From the NCBI GenBank assembly GCA_020444275.1, contig JAHLLG010000002.1, positions 124,001-188,000 of the forward strand: a stretch of DNA of 64,000 bases, in the 5' to 3' direction. Positions 25,724-35,290 of this stretch are shown here, piece by piece (the first letter of the stretch is position 1; every line of letters starts with the position of its first letter). Below the pieces are notes generated by a model. It saw nothing but the letters and a program-made list of their open reading frames with translations, ran no database searches and had not been told where the DNA came from. The position numbers and the translations under genes were made by a program. Origin of the DNA: Bacteroidota bacterium (GTDB taxonomy: Bacteria; Bacteroidota; Bacteroidia; Bacteroidales; UBA12077).

Positions 25724-28159
25724 TTATCTTATTTGTGCGTTCAACTCTTTTTCAAAAACCTGTATAAATTTATTCATTATCTTATCAATCTGCTTATCGG
25801 TAAGTGTTTTATTTTCATCCTGTAAAATAAAACTTACCGCATACGATTTTTTATTCTCGCCTAACTGATCTCCCTCGAAAACATCAAACAGAGATACTTT
25901 TTTAAGCAGTTTCTTTTCTGTTTTTGTAGCAAGCTCTTGAATTTGTTTAAATGTAACCGATTTATCAAGCAATAAAGCTAAATCTCTTCTTACTTCAGGA
26001 TACTTTGGAATTTCGGTAAAGCGTATACTGCTCTTTGCCGATTGTTTAACCACATGGTCCCAATTGAACTCGGCATAATAAACCGGTGTATCAATATCAA
26101 AAGATTTTAAAATTTTCTTAGATAACGTACCGAAATAAACCAAATCTTTGGTGTTGTAAGAATAGTTTAATCCTTCGGATAATATATCGGACGAGTGATC
26201 ACTACTTTCTATTTTATTGGTATCAATGCCCAATTTTGTTAAAACATTTTCGATATATGATTTTAACATGAAGAATGTTGTAGGTTCTTGCTGTGTTGTC
26301 CAACTTTCGTCTGTTTTGTTTCCTGTTAAAAACAGAGCTAGATGTTTCTCCTGATCATATTTATTTAACGGATTTTCATCGTCTGTTTTATTTAGATAAT
26401 AGCAGTTTCCAAACTCGTAAAGTTTTAAATCAGGGTTTCTACGATTTCTGTTATACATTACCGATTCTAAACCACCAAAAAGTAAGGTTTGACGCATTAC
26501 ATTGAGGTCGTTACTTAGCGGATTATAAATCTTAACCAGATTATCGGGTGAATATTTTTCTAAACCATTGTAATAATCAGCTTTGGTTAGCGAGTTGCAC
26601 ATAATTTCATGAAAACCATTGGCCGATAGAATATCTGAAATAGTATTTTGTATTTGCTCTTTATCCGGTTTTTGAGAGTAAGATAAACTAGAATTTACAT
26701 GCTCTGATATTTCAACATTATTGTACCCGTAAATACGTAATACTTCTTCAATAACATCTGCTTCTCGTTGTACATCAACGCGGTAGGTTGGTACTTCGAG
26801 GCTAAACTTTTCATCATCTTCTTGAATGATTTTAATATCTAGCGATGCGAGAATGCTTTTAACCTGATCCTTTGCAATTTCTTTACCAATTAATCTTTTA
26901 AGATTTCTGAAGGTAAGATCCACTTTGTAATCCTGAACAGGTTCCGGATAAACATCAACAATTTCCGATGAAATTTCTCCGCCTGCTAACTCTTTTATTA
27001 GTAATGCTGCTCTTTTTAAAGCATAAACCGTAATATTTGGATCAGAACCACGCTCAAAACGGAACGAAGCATCTGTGTGTAAATCGTGTCGTTTAGCTGT
27101 TTTTCGAACATAAACCGGGTTAAAATGAGCACTTTCAATAAAAACATTTTTTGTCCTTTCGGTAACGCCCGATTTAATTCCTCCAAAAACACCTGCAATA
27201 CACATGGCATCTTTTATATTGCAAATCATTAAATCTTCCGATGAAAGTTTTCTTTCTTGCTCATCGAGCGTAATAAAAGGGGTTCCTTCGGATAATGTTT
27301 TAATAATTACTTTGTTCCCTTCAATTTTATCTGCATCGAAAAAGTGCAACGGCTGGCCCGTTTCATGCAACACAAAGTTTGAAATATCTACTAAATTATT
27401 AATAGGATTTAAGCCAATAGCTTTTAACCTGTTTTGCAACCATTCTGGTGATTGGCCAACTTTTACATTCGTAACCGTAACACCAGTATATCTCGGGCAT
27501 GCTTTTTTATCTTCAATTTCAATATCAATATGTAAGTTTGTATTATCTACTTTAAAATCTTCAACAGAAGGTTTAATTAGGTTTGTTTTTAAAAATGCTG
27601 CCAAATCTCTGGCCGTTCCAATATGAGAAGCACCATCAATTCGATTTGGTGTCAATCCAATTTCAAAAACAGTATCTTTCTCTATTTTAAAGTATTCTCG
27701 TGCAGGCATTCCAACCTGAGCACTGTCGTCAAGAACCATAATACCATCATGCGAGGTTCCCAGTCCGATTTCATCTTCGGCACAAATCATTCCTTCTGAA
27801 GGTTCGCCGCGCATCTTAGCTTTTTTAATCTTAAAACTTTCATCGCCGGAGTAAAGTGTTGTTCCTACAGTTGCAACAACTACTTTTTGTCCTTCGGCAA
27901 CATTCGGTGCTCCGCAAACAATTGGCAATTCATTTCCGGTTCCTACATCAACTGTTGTAACAGATAGTTTATCGGCATTAGGATGCTTTTTGCATGACGT
28001 AACTTTTCCAATAACTAATCCTTCTAACCCTCCTTTTACACTTTCAAACTCTTCAACTCCTTCAACTTCTAATCCTGTATCGGTTAATATTTCAGCGATT
28101 TGATTAACCGATAAATCTGTTTGAATATAATCTTTAAGCCAATTGTATGAAATCTTCAT
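25724..28159 (-). CDS. pheT: Phenylalanyl-tRNA synthetase beta subunit
   Basis: 811 residues, the full bacterial length. Order: N-terminal domain, EMAP/OB tRNA-binding domain (about 42-150; [19 protein letters not shown]), B3/B4 editing domain (about 210-390; RYTGVTV), B5 domain (about 405-475), catalytic-like core and C-terminal anticodon-binding FDX-ACB domain (about 718-811; [16 protein letters not shown]). The pheS alpha subunit is not in the window, so the two genes are separated, as in several Bacteroidota. Confidence 0.97.
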   Translation of the reverse strand: MKISYNWLKDYIQTDLSVNQIAEILTDTGLEVEGVEEFESVKGGLEGLVIGKVTSCKKHPNADKLSVTTVDVGTGNELPIVCGAPNVAEGQKVVVATVGTTLYSGDESFKIKKAKMRGEPSEGMICAEDEIGLGTSHDGIMVLDDSAQVGMPAREYFKIEKDTVFEIGLTPNRIDGASHIGTARDLAAFLKTNLIKPSVEDFKVDNTNLHIDIEIEDKKACPRYTGVTVTNVKVGQSPEWLQNRLKAIGLNPINNLVDISNFVLHETGQPLHFFDADKIEGNKVIIKTLSEGTPFITLDEQERKLSSEDLMICNIKDAMCIAGVFGGIKSGVTERTKNVFIESAHFNPVYVRKTAKRHDLHTDASFRFERGSDPNITVYALKRAALLIKELAGGEISSEIVDVYPEPVQDYKVDLTFRNLKRLIGKEIAKDQVKSILASLDIKIIQEDDEKFSLEVPTYRVDVQREADVIEEVLRIYGYNNVEISEHVNSSLSYSQKPDKEQIQNTISDILSANGFHEIMCNSLTKADYYNGLEKYSPDNLVKIYNPLSNDLNVMRQTLLFGGLESVMYNRNRRNPDLKLYEFGNCYYLNKTDDENPLNKYDQEKHLALFLTGNKTDESWTTQQEPTTFFMLKSYIENVLTKLGIDTNKIESSDHSSDILSEGLNYSYNTKDLVYFGTLSKKILKSFDIDTPVYYAEFNWDHVVKQSAKSSIRFTEIPKYPEVRRDLALLLDKSVTFKQIQELATKTEKKLLKKVSLFDVFEGDQLGENKKSYAVSFILQDENKTLTDKQIDKIMNKFIQVFEKELNAQIR

Positions 28160-28315
28160 TATTTAACTGTTTTATCTTATACATTTATAACGAAATGCAA
28201 AAATATAAAAAATTGGGCAGGAAATCGTAATTGATTGGTTAGAATAAGTTGTGGTCAGGTTTTAATAATTCAAAACTATTGGTAACTTTAAACACAAACT
28301 TTAATTATTAGTATT

Positions 28316-29043
28316 ATGTTACCAGACTCATCTTATTTATTGGAAAGAACAGAAATAAAATTACCATTAATAGCATTTTATGATGCTCCGGAAACAAAGT
28401 TGTTTGAACCAACAATTAAACCAAATAAACAAGGCCATGCTTGCATGTACTCCTTTTACAAAAAATGGTTAAAAGGCGAAACTGTAATTCTTACCAGGGA
28501 TAATTTTGGATGTGGCGGAGCTGCTAATCATCTTTTTAATCAACCGATGCGATCACATGAGGAGTTTGTTTCTTTTTTGGCTGATGACGAAGGATTAAAA
28601 GCAAATCATGAATTAATGGACGAGTGGGTAAATGCCTCACAATCTTACAAGCCTGAACATGATATATTTTATACGGTCCTCTAAAAGCAGAAGTTTATGA
28701 CTATGCAAAAACAATAACTTTTTTGGTTAATCCCGACCAGTTAAGTATGCTTATGATTGGAGCGCAATATTATGCTAAAACAACTGATCCTGAACCTGTA
28801 ATAGCACCTTTTGGTTCGGGTTGTATGCAATCTGTTTCGTTATTTAAAAATTTGGATGTGCCACAGGCCATTATAGGAGCAACTGATATGGCCATGAGAA
28901 AATTTCTGCCACCTGAAATACTGGCTTTTACGGTTACAAAACCCATGTTCGCAAATCTTTGTAAACTGGATAAAAACAGCTTTTTAGAGAAAGGATTTAT
29001 AAAGCAGCTAAAGAAAGTAAGAGGGAAAAATAGTAGTAGTTAG
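28316..29043 (+). pseudogene. DUF169-family gene broken by a frameshift near 28673
   Basis: Two frames together make one DUF169 protein. The first (28316-28684) carries the N-terminal half with the conserved FGCGGAANHLF; after PEHDIFYT the frame ends at TAA. Switching by -1 near 28673 gives GPLKAEVYDYAKTITFLVNPDQLS and runs on to 29043 with the conserved FGSGC. A single missing base around 28670-28676 explains it. No slippery heptamer is visible. It is either a real recent lesion or a sequencing error. Function of the family is unassigned. Confidence 0.8.
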
Positions 29044-29071
29044 AAAAAATGAATCAACAAGTTTTATAACA

Positions 29072-29503
29072 TTAACTGCTTACTGCTTTAAATATACATG
29101 CATTGCCATTCCACAGAGTTTCTTCAATAAAAAGTTCATAGGAAGGATTCATGGCTTTTAATAAACTTTTTAATGGATTTATACAATAGATGCGGCAAGG
29201 TGCAGTTGTCTGCATTTTTTTTGCCAGTGCACATAGGAGGCATCTTTCGCCTGTTGCCTTAAATTCATCCGTATTTTCCTTTACATCCCACTGAATACAA
29301 CCAAATAATTCAGAAAATTTTTCAAACAACTCTTTAGGAGTGCTAATATTCAATTGGTTTAATTGAGCAGGTGCGGTTAAACTTTGCTGAATGCGTTTGT
29401 TTTCTGTTACCTGATCAAGAATGCCGGCTTTATGAAATTCTTTTACTGCATCTGCCATTACCGATGCATAGAATAATTGTAATGTTTTAAGATTATTTTC
29501 CAT
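29072..29503 (-). CDS. Cysteine-rich unknown protein
   Basis: 143 residues, soluble. Six cysteines, five of them in the C-terminal half: C88-x2-C91-x11-C103-x3-C107 and C136, a layout suited to metal or Fe-S binding, near the motif AMNPSYELFIEETLWNGNAC. It resembles small proteins of the L-2-amino-thiazoline-4-carboxylate-hydrolase-like/C-rich group, but I cannot assign it. It converges on the DUF169 gene and diverges from the LuxR regulator, which may control it. Confidence 0.6.
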   Translation of the reverse strand: MENNLKTLQLFYASVMADAVKEFHKAGILDQVTENKRIQQSLTAPAQLNQLNISTPKELFEKFSELFGCIQWDVKENTDEFKATGERCLLCALAKKMQTTAPCRIYCINPLKSLLKAMNPSYELFIEETLWNGNACIFKAVSS

Positions 29504-29579
29504 AATTTTAATGTTTTGTTTTGATACAAATGTCGGATTTACAGTAATATTGTAAAATAGTGATCAATCATCATTTTTT

Positions 29580-30356
29580 ATGTCACGAGAAGTTCAACAA
29601 TTAATTCAAGATTATCAGAAGTATTTGGCAACCTTAACGTGCAGTGCCGATGAATCTGATTATAATTCTTTTAATAAGACCAAAGAGTTGCTTTTACGAA
29701 TTGCTGAAGTTGAAAATAGTGCATTAGCTGTATATGATATTAACAAAAGGAATTATGCGCTGGTTAAAACTAAATTCGATAATCAGCTTTTATATCCAAT
29801 GAATGAGGCATATAAAAAAGGACCTGAGTATTTTCTAAACCTGATGCCTGTAGAAGATTTAAAATTTACATTAGATACCATGAAGAGAGGAATGGAGTTT
29901 CTTCATGATTTAGCCGCCCAAGCTAGAAAAGAGTACAAATTAATATTCGAATTCAGACTTTCGGATCCGGCAGGAAATCTGTTTCGATTTATACAACAAT
30001 GTGTAGTTTTGGAACAGGACAGAAATGGCAAAATATGGTTAGTTCTTATACTGAATGATTTAATTCCAAATCGCGCTTCAGATGACTTGCTGTTTCGAAA
30101 ATTGATTCATATCCCAACAGGTAAAATTTGCCTGTTTCATGATGATACAGAAAAGAGCTCCAGTAAATTGCTTTCTCAAAGAGAGATGGAGGTATTAGGT
30201 TTGCTATCACAGGGATTACAAAGTAAGGAAATTTCTGATAAACTCTTTATAAGTGTGAATACGGTGAACAATCACAGGCAAAAGATTATCGAAAAAATGA
30301 AAGTGGAAAATACACACGAAGCTATTGTTTATGCAAAACAAATAGGGATAATATAA
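29580..30356 (+). CDS. LuxR-type transcriptional regulator with a PAS-like sensor
   Basis: 258 residues. The N-terminal 180 residues resemble a PAS-like sensing region (ALAVYDINKRNYALV..., LIFEFRLSDPAGNLFRFIQQCVVLEQDRNGKIWLVLIL). The C-terminal 65 residues are a LuxR-type helix-turn-helix (LSQREMEVLGLLSQGLQSKEISDKLFISVNTVNNHRQKI). No receiver domain. Divergent from the Cys-rich gene with a 76-base gap; it probably controls that gene and perhaps the DUF169 gene (inference). Confidence 0.87.
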   Translation: MSREVQQLIQDYQKYLATLTCSADESDYNSFNKTKELLLRIAEVENSALAVYDINKRNYALVKTKFDNQLLYPMNEAYKKGPEYFLNLMPVEDLKFTLDTMKRGMEFLHDLAAQARKEYKLIFEFRLSDPAGNLFRFIQQCVVLEQDRNGKIWLVLILNDLIPNRASDDLLFRKLIHIPTGKICLFHDDTEKSSSKLLSQREMEVLGLLSQGLQSKEISDKLFISVNTVNNHRQKIIEKMKVENTHEAIVYAKQIGII

Positions 30357-30382
30357 ATTATGGAATCTTCAAGAGATTTAGG

Positions 30383-30390
30383 TATCTTTG
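30383..30390 (+). promoter_or_regulatory. -7 promoter element of the surE operon
   Basis: TATCTTTG fits the TAnnTTTG consensus and lies 26 bases before the surE ATG, after the LuxR gene stop; a ribosome-binding GGAGAAG follows. The -33 element is weak. Confidence 0.45.
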
Positions 30391-30416
30391 TTCATTAATT
30401 TATTGGAGAAGAAAAG

Positions 30417-31190
30417 ATGAGTAAACCGTTAATTTTAGTAACAAACGATGATGGAATAAATGCCAAAGGAATTGGTGCGTTGATGGACATTGTCAAACCT
30501 TTAGGCGAAGTAGTTGTTATGGCGCCATTTCATGGTAACTCAGGTATGTCTCATGCAATAACAGTTAAGGTTCCTTTACGGTATAAAAAGTTGCGCGAAG
30601 AGGAAAATTTAGTGGTTTATGGTTGTAATGGAACTCCGGTTGATTGTGTGAAGTTGGCCGTAAGTGAGGTGCTGCACAGAAAACCTGATGTTCTGGTTTC
30701 TGGCATTAATCATGGATCTAATGCATCGATAAGTATAATATATTCGGGAACAATGGGAGCTGTTATTGAGGGTTGTGTGAATGAAATACAATCGGTTGGT
30801 TTTTCATTGCTCGATTATGCGAGCGATGCTGATTTTTCGCAAATTGTGGATCATGGTAGAAAAATTGTTTCTAATGTTATTGAAAATGGTTTGCCGGAAG
30901 AAACATGTCTGAATGTGAATTTTCCCGCCGTAAAAAAAGAAGAGATAAAAGGAGTAAAGCTTTGTCGCCAGGCAAAAGGAATGTGGAAAGAAGAGTTCGA
31001 TAAACGCATTGATCCACGCAGTGGCGAATATTTTTGGCTTACCGGATATTTTGAAAACCGTGAAAATGGTTCGACCGATACAGATGAATGGGCACTGAGT
31101 AATAATTATATTTCCATTGTTCCGGTTGAAGTAGATTTTACGGCTTATGATAAAATGAATCACTTTAAAAAGTGGAATTATGAAATCTAA
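30417..31190 (+). CDS. surE: 5'/3'-nucleotidase SurE
   Basis: 257 residues. The metal site is visible: VTNDDG (8-13), the conserved NSGMSHAIT loop (about 41-49) and SGINHGSNA (about 93-101). It dephosphorylates nucleoside monophosphates. First gene of surE-orf97-lpxB; the next gene starts inside its last codons (overlap 11 bases). Confidence 0.95.
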   Translation: MSKPLILVTNDDGINAKGIGALMDIVKPLGEVVVMAPFHGNSGMSHAITVKVPLRYKKLREEENLVVYGCNGTPVDCVKLAVSEVLHRKPDVLVSGINHGSNASISIIYSGTMGAVIEGCVNEIQSVGFSLLDYASDADFSQIVDHGRKIVSNVIENGLPEETCLNVNFPAVKKEEIKGVKLCRQAKGMWKEEFDKRIDPRSGEYFWLTGYFENRENGSTDTDEWALSNNYISIVPVEVDFTAYDKMNHFKKWNYEI

Positions 31191-31473
31191 ATATGATAAA
31201 CTTCAGCTGGGATTAATTCTGGGAATTCTGGCTCCTGTTTTAACGATGGTAATTATTTATTTTGCCAAGTTTACCAATTATCACTTTTCAGAATTAATTG
31301 ATTTCTTAGTAAAAAAGAAGGTATTTACCAAAATTGTAAGTTTGTGTGTTATTCCCAACCTTGCACTTTTTTTCTTCTTTCTGAATAAATACCTGTACAA
31401 ATCGGCAAGAGGTGTATTATTAGCAACCATTCTATTTGCCATATTTGTTTTCGTAACCAAATTTGTTTTATAA
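31180..31473 (+). CDS. Small three-helix membrane protein between surE and lpxB
   Basis: 97 residues with three membrane segments (about 9-29, 46-65 and 75-95) joined by short basic loops. No enzymatic motif. It overlaps surE by 11 bases and ends directly before the lpxB ATG, so expression is tightly coupled. Equivalent small membrane genes sit at this position in related Bacteroidota (from memory). A helper role in envelope biogenesis is possible but unproven. Confidence 0.75.
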   Translation: MKSKYDKLQLGLILGILAPVLTMVIIYFAKFTNYHFSELIDFLVKKKVFTKIVSLCVIPNLALFFFFLNKYLYKSARGVLLATILFAIFVFVTKFVL

Positions 31474-32595
31474 ATGAAATATTACATAATTGCAGGCGAA
31501 GCTTCCGGCGATTTGCATGGATCAAACCTGATGAAAGGATTAAAAATGGTTGACTCCGAAGCCGATTTTCGATTTTGGGGTGGCGATTTAATGCAAAAAC
31601 AAGGTGGTAAATTGGTTAAGCATTATAAAGAAACTGCAATTATGGGATTTGCCGAGGTTTTAATGAATTTAGGCAAGATCAAAGGATTTTTTAAAGAGTG
31701 TAAAGCAGATATTACATCATACCAACCCGATGTATTAATATTAATTGATTATCCCGGATTTAACCTTCGCATGGCAGAATTTGCCAAAGCGATTGGATTG
31801 AAAACGTACTACTATATTTCGCCAAAAATTTGGGCATGGAAAGAGTCCAGAATCAAAAAAATCAAGGCATTTGTCGATAAAATGTTTGTGATTTTTCCGT
31901 TTGAGGTAGATTACTTCAAAAAGCATAATTACCCGGTTGATTACGCAGGAAACCCACTCTTGGATGCTGTACAGGAGAAGATCGATGAAAAAGGTAGTTT
32001 CGAAGATTTTATTAGACTAAATAACCTGGAGAATAAACCGGTAATTGGAATTCTTGCCGGTAGCAGAAAACAGGAAATTGATAGAAATCTGGGAATTATG
32101 TTAGAAATAATTCCTCACTATAAAGATTATCAGTTTGTAATTGCTGCGGCACCTTCCATTGAGCCGGATTATTATACCAGGTTTGTAGAAGGACATAATG
32201 TAAAAGTAGTTTTTAACCAAACGTACGAAACGCTAAAGCATTCTACGGCTGCATTGGTAACATCAGGTACGGCAACATTGGAAACGGCTCTGTTTAATGT
32301 CCCGCAGGTTGTTTGTTATCGTGCCGGAAACCTTTCTTATTTTATTGCTAAGCAATTTGTTAAACTCGAATACATTTCCTTAGTGAACCTAATCATGGAT
32401 TCCGAGGTGGTTAAAGAACTAATACAATTTGATATGAATCCAAAAATGGTTAAGAAGGAATTGGATAAAGTACTTTTTGATACATCCAATAGAGAACGCA
32501 TGTTAAATGATTATCAAAGACTTAGGGAAGTGTTGGGAGGTACAGGAGCATCAGAACGTGTAGCAAAATTGATTTTTGATTATCTTAAAAGCTAA
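31474..32595 (+). CDS. lpxB: Lipid-A-disaccharide synthase
   Basis: 373 residues, GT19 glycosyltransferase. Seen: the N-terminal IAGEASGDLHGSNLM signature, the membrane-associating PKIWAWKESR segment and the donor-binding LAGSRKQEIDRNLG / TSGTATLETAL motifs. It joins UDP-2,3-diacylglucosamine to lipid X. Starts immediately after the preceding membrane-protein stop. Its end overlaps the convergent DUF2807 gene by four bases. Confidence 0.96.
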   Translation: MKYYIIAGEASGDLHGSNLMKGLKMVDSEADFRFWGGDLMQKQGGKLVKHYKETAIMGFAEVLMNLGKIKGFFKECKADITSYQPDVLILIDYPGFNLRMAEFAKAIGLKTYYYISPKIWAWKESRIKKIKAFVDKMFVIFPFEVDYFKKHNYPVDYAGNPLLDAVQEKIDEKGSFEDFIRLNNLENKPVIGILAGSRKQEIDRNLGIMLEIIPHYKDYQFVIAAAPSIEPDYYTRFVEGHNVKVVFNQTYETLKHSTAALVTSGTATLETALFNVPQVVCYRAGNLSYFIAKQFVKLEYISLVNLIMDSEVVKELIQFDMNPKMVKKELDKVLFDTSNRERMLNDYQRLREVLGGTGASERVAKLIFDYLKS

Positions 32596-33314
32596 TCTAG
32601 CTTTATGAGTTGTTCTTTTGCTCTTTCATTAACATATTCAATAGTTTCGGGCGTACCTTTATAGAAAACATTACCATCTCTTAAAATTTCTGCATTTATA
32701 GATTCTTTACTATAGATAAAGCAATCTCCCATGGTTTCAGATTTTACAATAACGTGGTTTGCTTTATATTCCTGCGCATTAATAGTGTATGATGCCCGTG
32801 CCCAAAATTTAAATGTATCGGTATTTCCCTGGATTGAAAAAGTGCCTCCTGAAGTGCCTGAATTTACAACGTAACAGTAATGGCTATTTAGCAATATATT
32901 CATCTCTGAATAATCATCAATAGCGAGAAAATAGATGTATGGTGAGAACAGGGTATCCAGACAAGAAACTTTGCACGGTGCTCTTAATTCAAATCGTTGC
33001 AGGGTATCAATAGAAATGTAGAGTTTAATTCTATCGTAATCTCTTGACCATCGAGCAGAATTGGAGTTGTTAATGGTTAGGTTTTTATCATTATCAAGTG
33101 TGAATTGTAAATTAGGAATAAGATTACTTCCACCTTCAACCTTAATTTTACATAGGGTATCCTGCAAAAGAAATATTTCAAAAATGTCTTCAACATAAAT
33201 GCGGTCGAACTCATTAATCTCAATATCTTTTGTTATAATATCTCCAGCATTAAACAGCGCATCATCGCACGATAAAACAGAAAATAAAAGCACTATGTAA
33301 ATCCAGTTTTTCAT
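32592..33314 (-). CDS. DUF2807 (head GIN domain) lipoprotein
   Basis: 240 residues with lipobox SVLSC (C16). The mature part is a parallel beta-helix-like putative auto-transporter adhesin head (GIN) domain, seen as repeating strands such as FDRIYVEDIFEIFLLQ, RIKLYISIDTL and FSIQGNTDTFKFWARAS. The family is abundant in Bacteroidota and unassigned. It has several extra cysteines (C52 etc.). It is separated by 51 bases from the PagL-like gene upstream and may share its transcript. Confidence 0.82.
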   Translation of the reverse strand: MKNWIYIVLLFSVLSCDDALFNAGDIITKDIEINEFDRIYVEDIFEIFLLQDTLCKIKVEGGSNLIPNLQFTLDNDKNLTINNSNSARWSRDYDRIKLYISIDTLQRFELRAPCKVSCLDTLFSPYIYFLAIDDYSEMNILLNSHYCYVVNSGTSGGTFSIQGNTDTFKFWARASYTINAQEYKANHVIVKSETMGDCFIYSKESINAEILRDGNVFYKGTPETIEYVNERAKEQLIKLD

Positions 33315-33365
33315 TAAATTCTAATTATAGCATTGTGATCATATAATCATTTTACCTTTTAATCA

Positions 33366-34466
33366 TTAAAAAACATAACCAATTCCCCATTCAATAAAGC
33401 TTGCCTTGGCCCAGTGCGATTTTAACGTATAATTAATTACAAAGTTATTGAACCTGTAGCGTAAACCAATCCGGCTATATATTGGTGCCAGCACTTCAAC
33501 AGGCGCATAAATATATCCTCCAACATTAATTACCATCGAAATATTACCTAAAACGATATCATGACCGGCATGTAAGCCAACTTGATATAGATCAGTATTT
33601 ATAATATCAGCTTTATCATTATGATCAGAAAACTGCCTGTTTGTTCCATCAAAAAAGATGTCAGTTCCTATATTCCATCTTCCTTTAAGTGAATAGTTCC
33701 GATTAAAATCGAAAATTAACGAAGAGGCATAATAGTATCCCGGCTGATATCTCGATTTTGTCTTTATGCCTCCGGCATATATTAGCGTATATTCATTTTT
33801 TTTATTTATATCCGGTAACTCAACCTGATTAGCTTCAGGAGGGAGGTTTAGTTCATAAAATAATCCAACCGAACCGGATAATATGTTTAAACCTTTATTG
33901 GGAGATGTTATTTTTCCGTTTGACATATGTGTAAAACGAACACTATTCATTAATGATAATCTTTTTGATAGCGGAATCCTGGATTGCAAACTAAAGTCGA
34001 GGAAAATATTAAATTTAGAACCAATGGCCAGATTCTGAGGGTTTTCGCTAATGTCGAAAGTTTCTGTAATATAAGATGCACCAAAGGCAAATTGCCAGCT
34101 TACATTTGCTTTGTTAGATTGGCCTAAAACTGGAACTTTTACATAGGTGTATAAAGCATTTGCATAACCAAACACTTCATTGTTACCCAGGTTCGATCTA
34201 TAGTAACCTAAACCATAATAAGGGTATCGATACAGTTGATTCCAATAATTTTTTCCATAGGTTGGTTTGGTTATTTTGATATCGAAGGTGCGTATATGAT
34301 CTTCCAAAGTATATTCAATAGATTTATGGTGTGGCATTACAAAACCATAACCAATATCCGTTTCTATTCCAAAACCATCAGATGTTAAACTAGAAAAAAG
34401 TTGACTCTTTGCATGATAAGATGACAACAGAACAATGAAAAGAATGATATATCGTTTTAGTTTCAT
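33366..34466 (-). CDS. PagL-like lipid A 3-O-deacylase/acyloxyacyl hydrolase
   Basis: 366 residues, longer than classic PagL (about 170), with a signal peptide ending near SQ. Residues about 25-205 fit the acyloxyacyl hydrolase (PF09411) barrel, with the catalytic His-Ser in RFTHMSNGKITSPNKGLN. The remaining C-terminal part (220-366) is an additional strand-rich domain ending in an outer-membrane-type aromatic residue (GYVF). It likely trims an acyl chain of lipid A at the outer membrane. Confidence 0.82.
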   Translation of the reverse strand: MKLKRYIILFIVLLSSYHAKSQLFSSLTSDGFGIETDIGYGFVMPHHKSIEYTLEDHIRTFDIKITKPTYGKNYWNQLYRYPYYGLGYYRSNLGNNEVFGYANALYTYVKVPVLGQSNKANVSWQFAFGASYITETFDISENPQNLAIGSKFNIFLDFSLQSRIPLSKRLSLMNSVRFTHMSNGKITSPNKGLNILSGSVGLFYELNLPPEANQVELPDINKKNEYTLIYAGGIKTKSRYQPGYYYASSLIFDFNRNYSLKGRWNIGTDIFFDGTNRQFSDHNDKADIINTDLYQVGLHAGHDIVLGNISMVINVGGYIYAPVEVLAPIYSRIGLRYRFNNFVINYTLKSHWAKASFIEWGIGYVF

Positions 34467-34558
34467 TTAATGGATTTGGAAAATGAAATACAAAATTAAC
34501 ACTTGATTTTGATTAAAAAATTTAAAAGCTAAATTTGTGTTCAAATAAAGGAAAAATC

Positions 34559-35290
34559 ATGTATACGCTTTTAAAAAAAGAAATTAGCGGGTTTTTTAGC
34601 ACTCTTACAGGTTACATTGTAATCATTGTATTTTTGATTATAAACAGTCTTTTTATGTGGGTATTTTCTGGCGCTAACAATGTATTAGACGCCGGATATG
34701 CAACTCTTGATACATTGTTTACTATTGCTCCCTGGGTGTTTCTGTTTTTAGCGCCTGCAGTAACTATGCGCATGTTTGCTGACGAAAAAAGATCGGGAAC
34801 AATGGAGCTTTTGCTTACACGTCCGTTATCAGATTTTCAGATCATTTTTGCAAAATATCTGGCAGGATTAGTTCTTGTATTGTTCTCTTTGTTACCAACG
34901 CTTATCTATTTTTATTCAGTTTATCAATTGGGAAATCCTGTTGGAAATATTGATACGGGAGGAACCTGGGGTTCATACATCGGACTGTTTTTTCTTGCTG
35001 CTATTTATGTAGCTATTGGAGTTTTAGCCTCTTCGTTTACAGAAAATCAGATTGTTGCATTTATTATTGGAGTGCTTCTAAGTTTTATGCTTTATATCGG
35101 ATTCGATTATCTGAGCGAATTGTTAATTTTTAAAAACATCGATGGTTTTATTATAAATCTGGGAATAAACGAACACTATAAATCAATGAGCCGCGGTGTG
35201 ATTGATAGCCGGGATATGATTTATTTTATTAGTGCAATTGCTTTTTTTCTTTTAATTACCAAAACCATATTGCAGAGTCGAAAATGGTAA
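34559..35290 (+). CDS. gldF: ABC transporter permease, GldF-type
   Basis: 243 residues from ATG 34559, preceded by AAAGGA eight bases upstream; an upstream TTG is less likely. Six membrane segments, with MRMFADEKRSGTMELLLTRPL in the first cytoplasmic loop, typical of ABC-2/GldF permeases. It is coupled to gldG by a seven-base overlap. In gliding Bacteroidota GldA-GldF-GldG form an ABC transporter; the ATPase GldA is not in this window. Confidence 0.88.
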   Translation: MYTLLKKEISGFFSTLTGYIVIIVFLIINSLFMWVFSGANNVLDAGYATLDTLFTIAPWVFLFLAPAVTMRMFADEKRSGTMELLLTRPLSDFQIIFAKYLAGLVLVLFSLLPTLIYFYSVYQLGNPVGNIDTGGTWGSYIGLFFLAAIYVAIGVLASSFTENQIVAFIIGVLLSFMLYIGFDYLSELLIFKNIDGFIINLGINEHYKSMSRGVIDSRDMIYFISAIAFFLLITKTILQSRKW

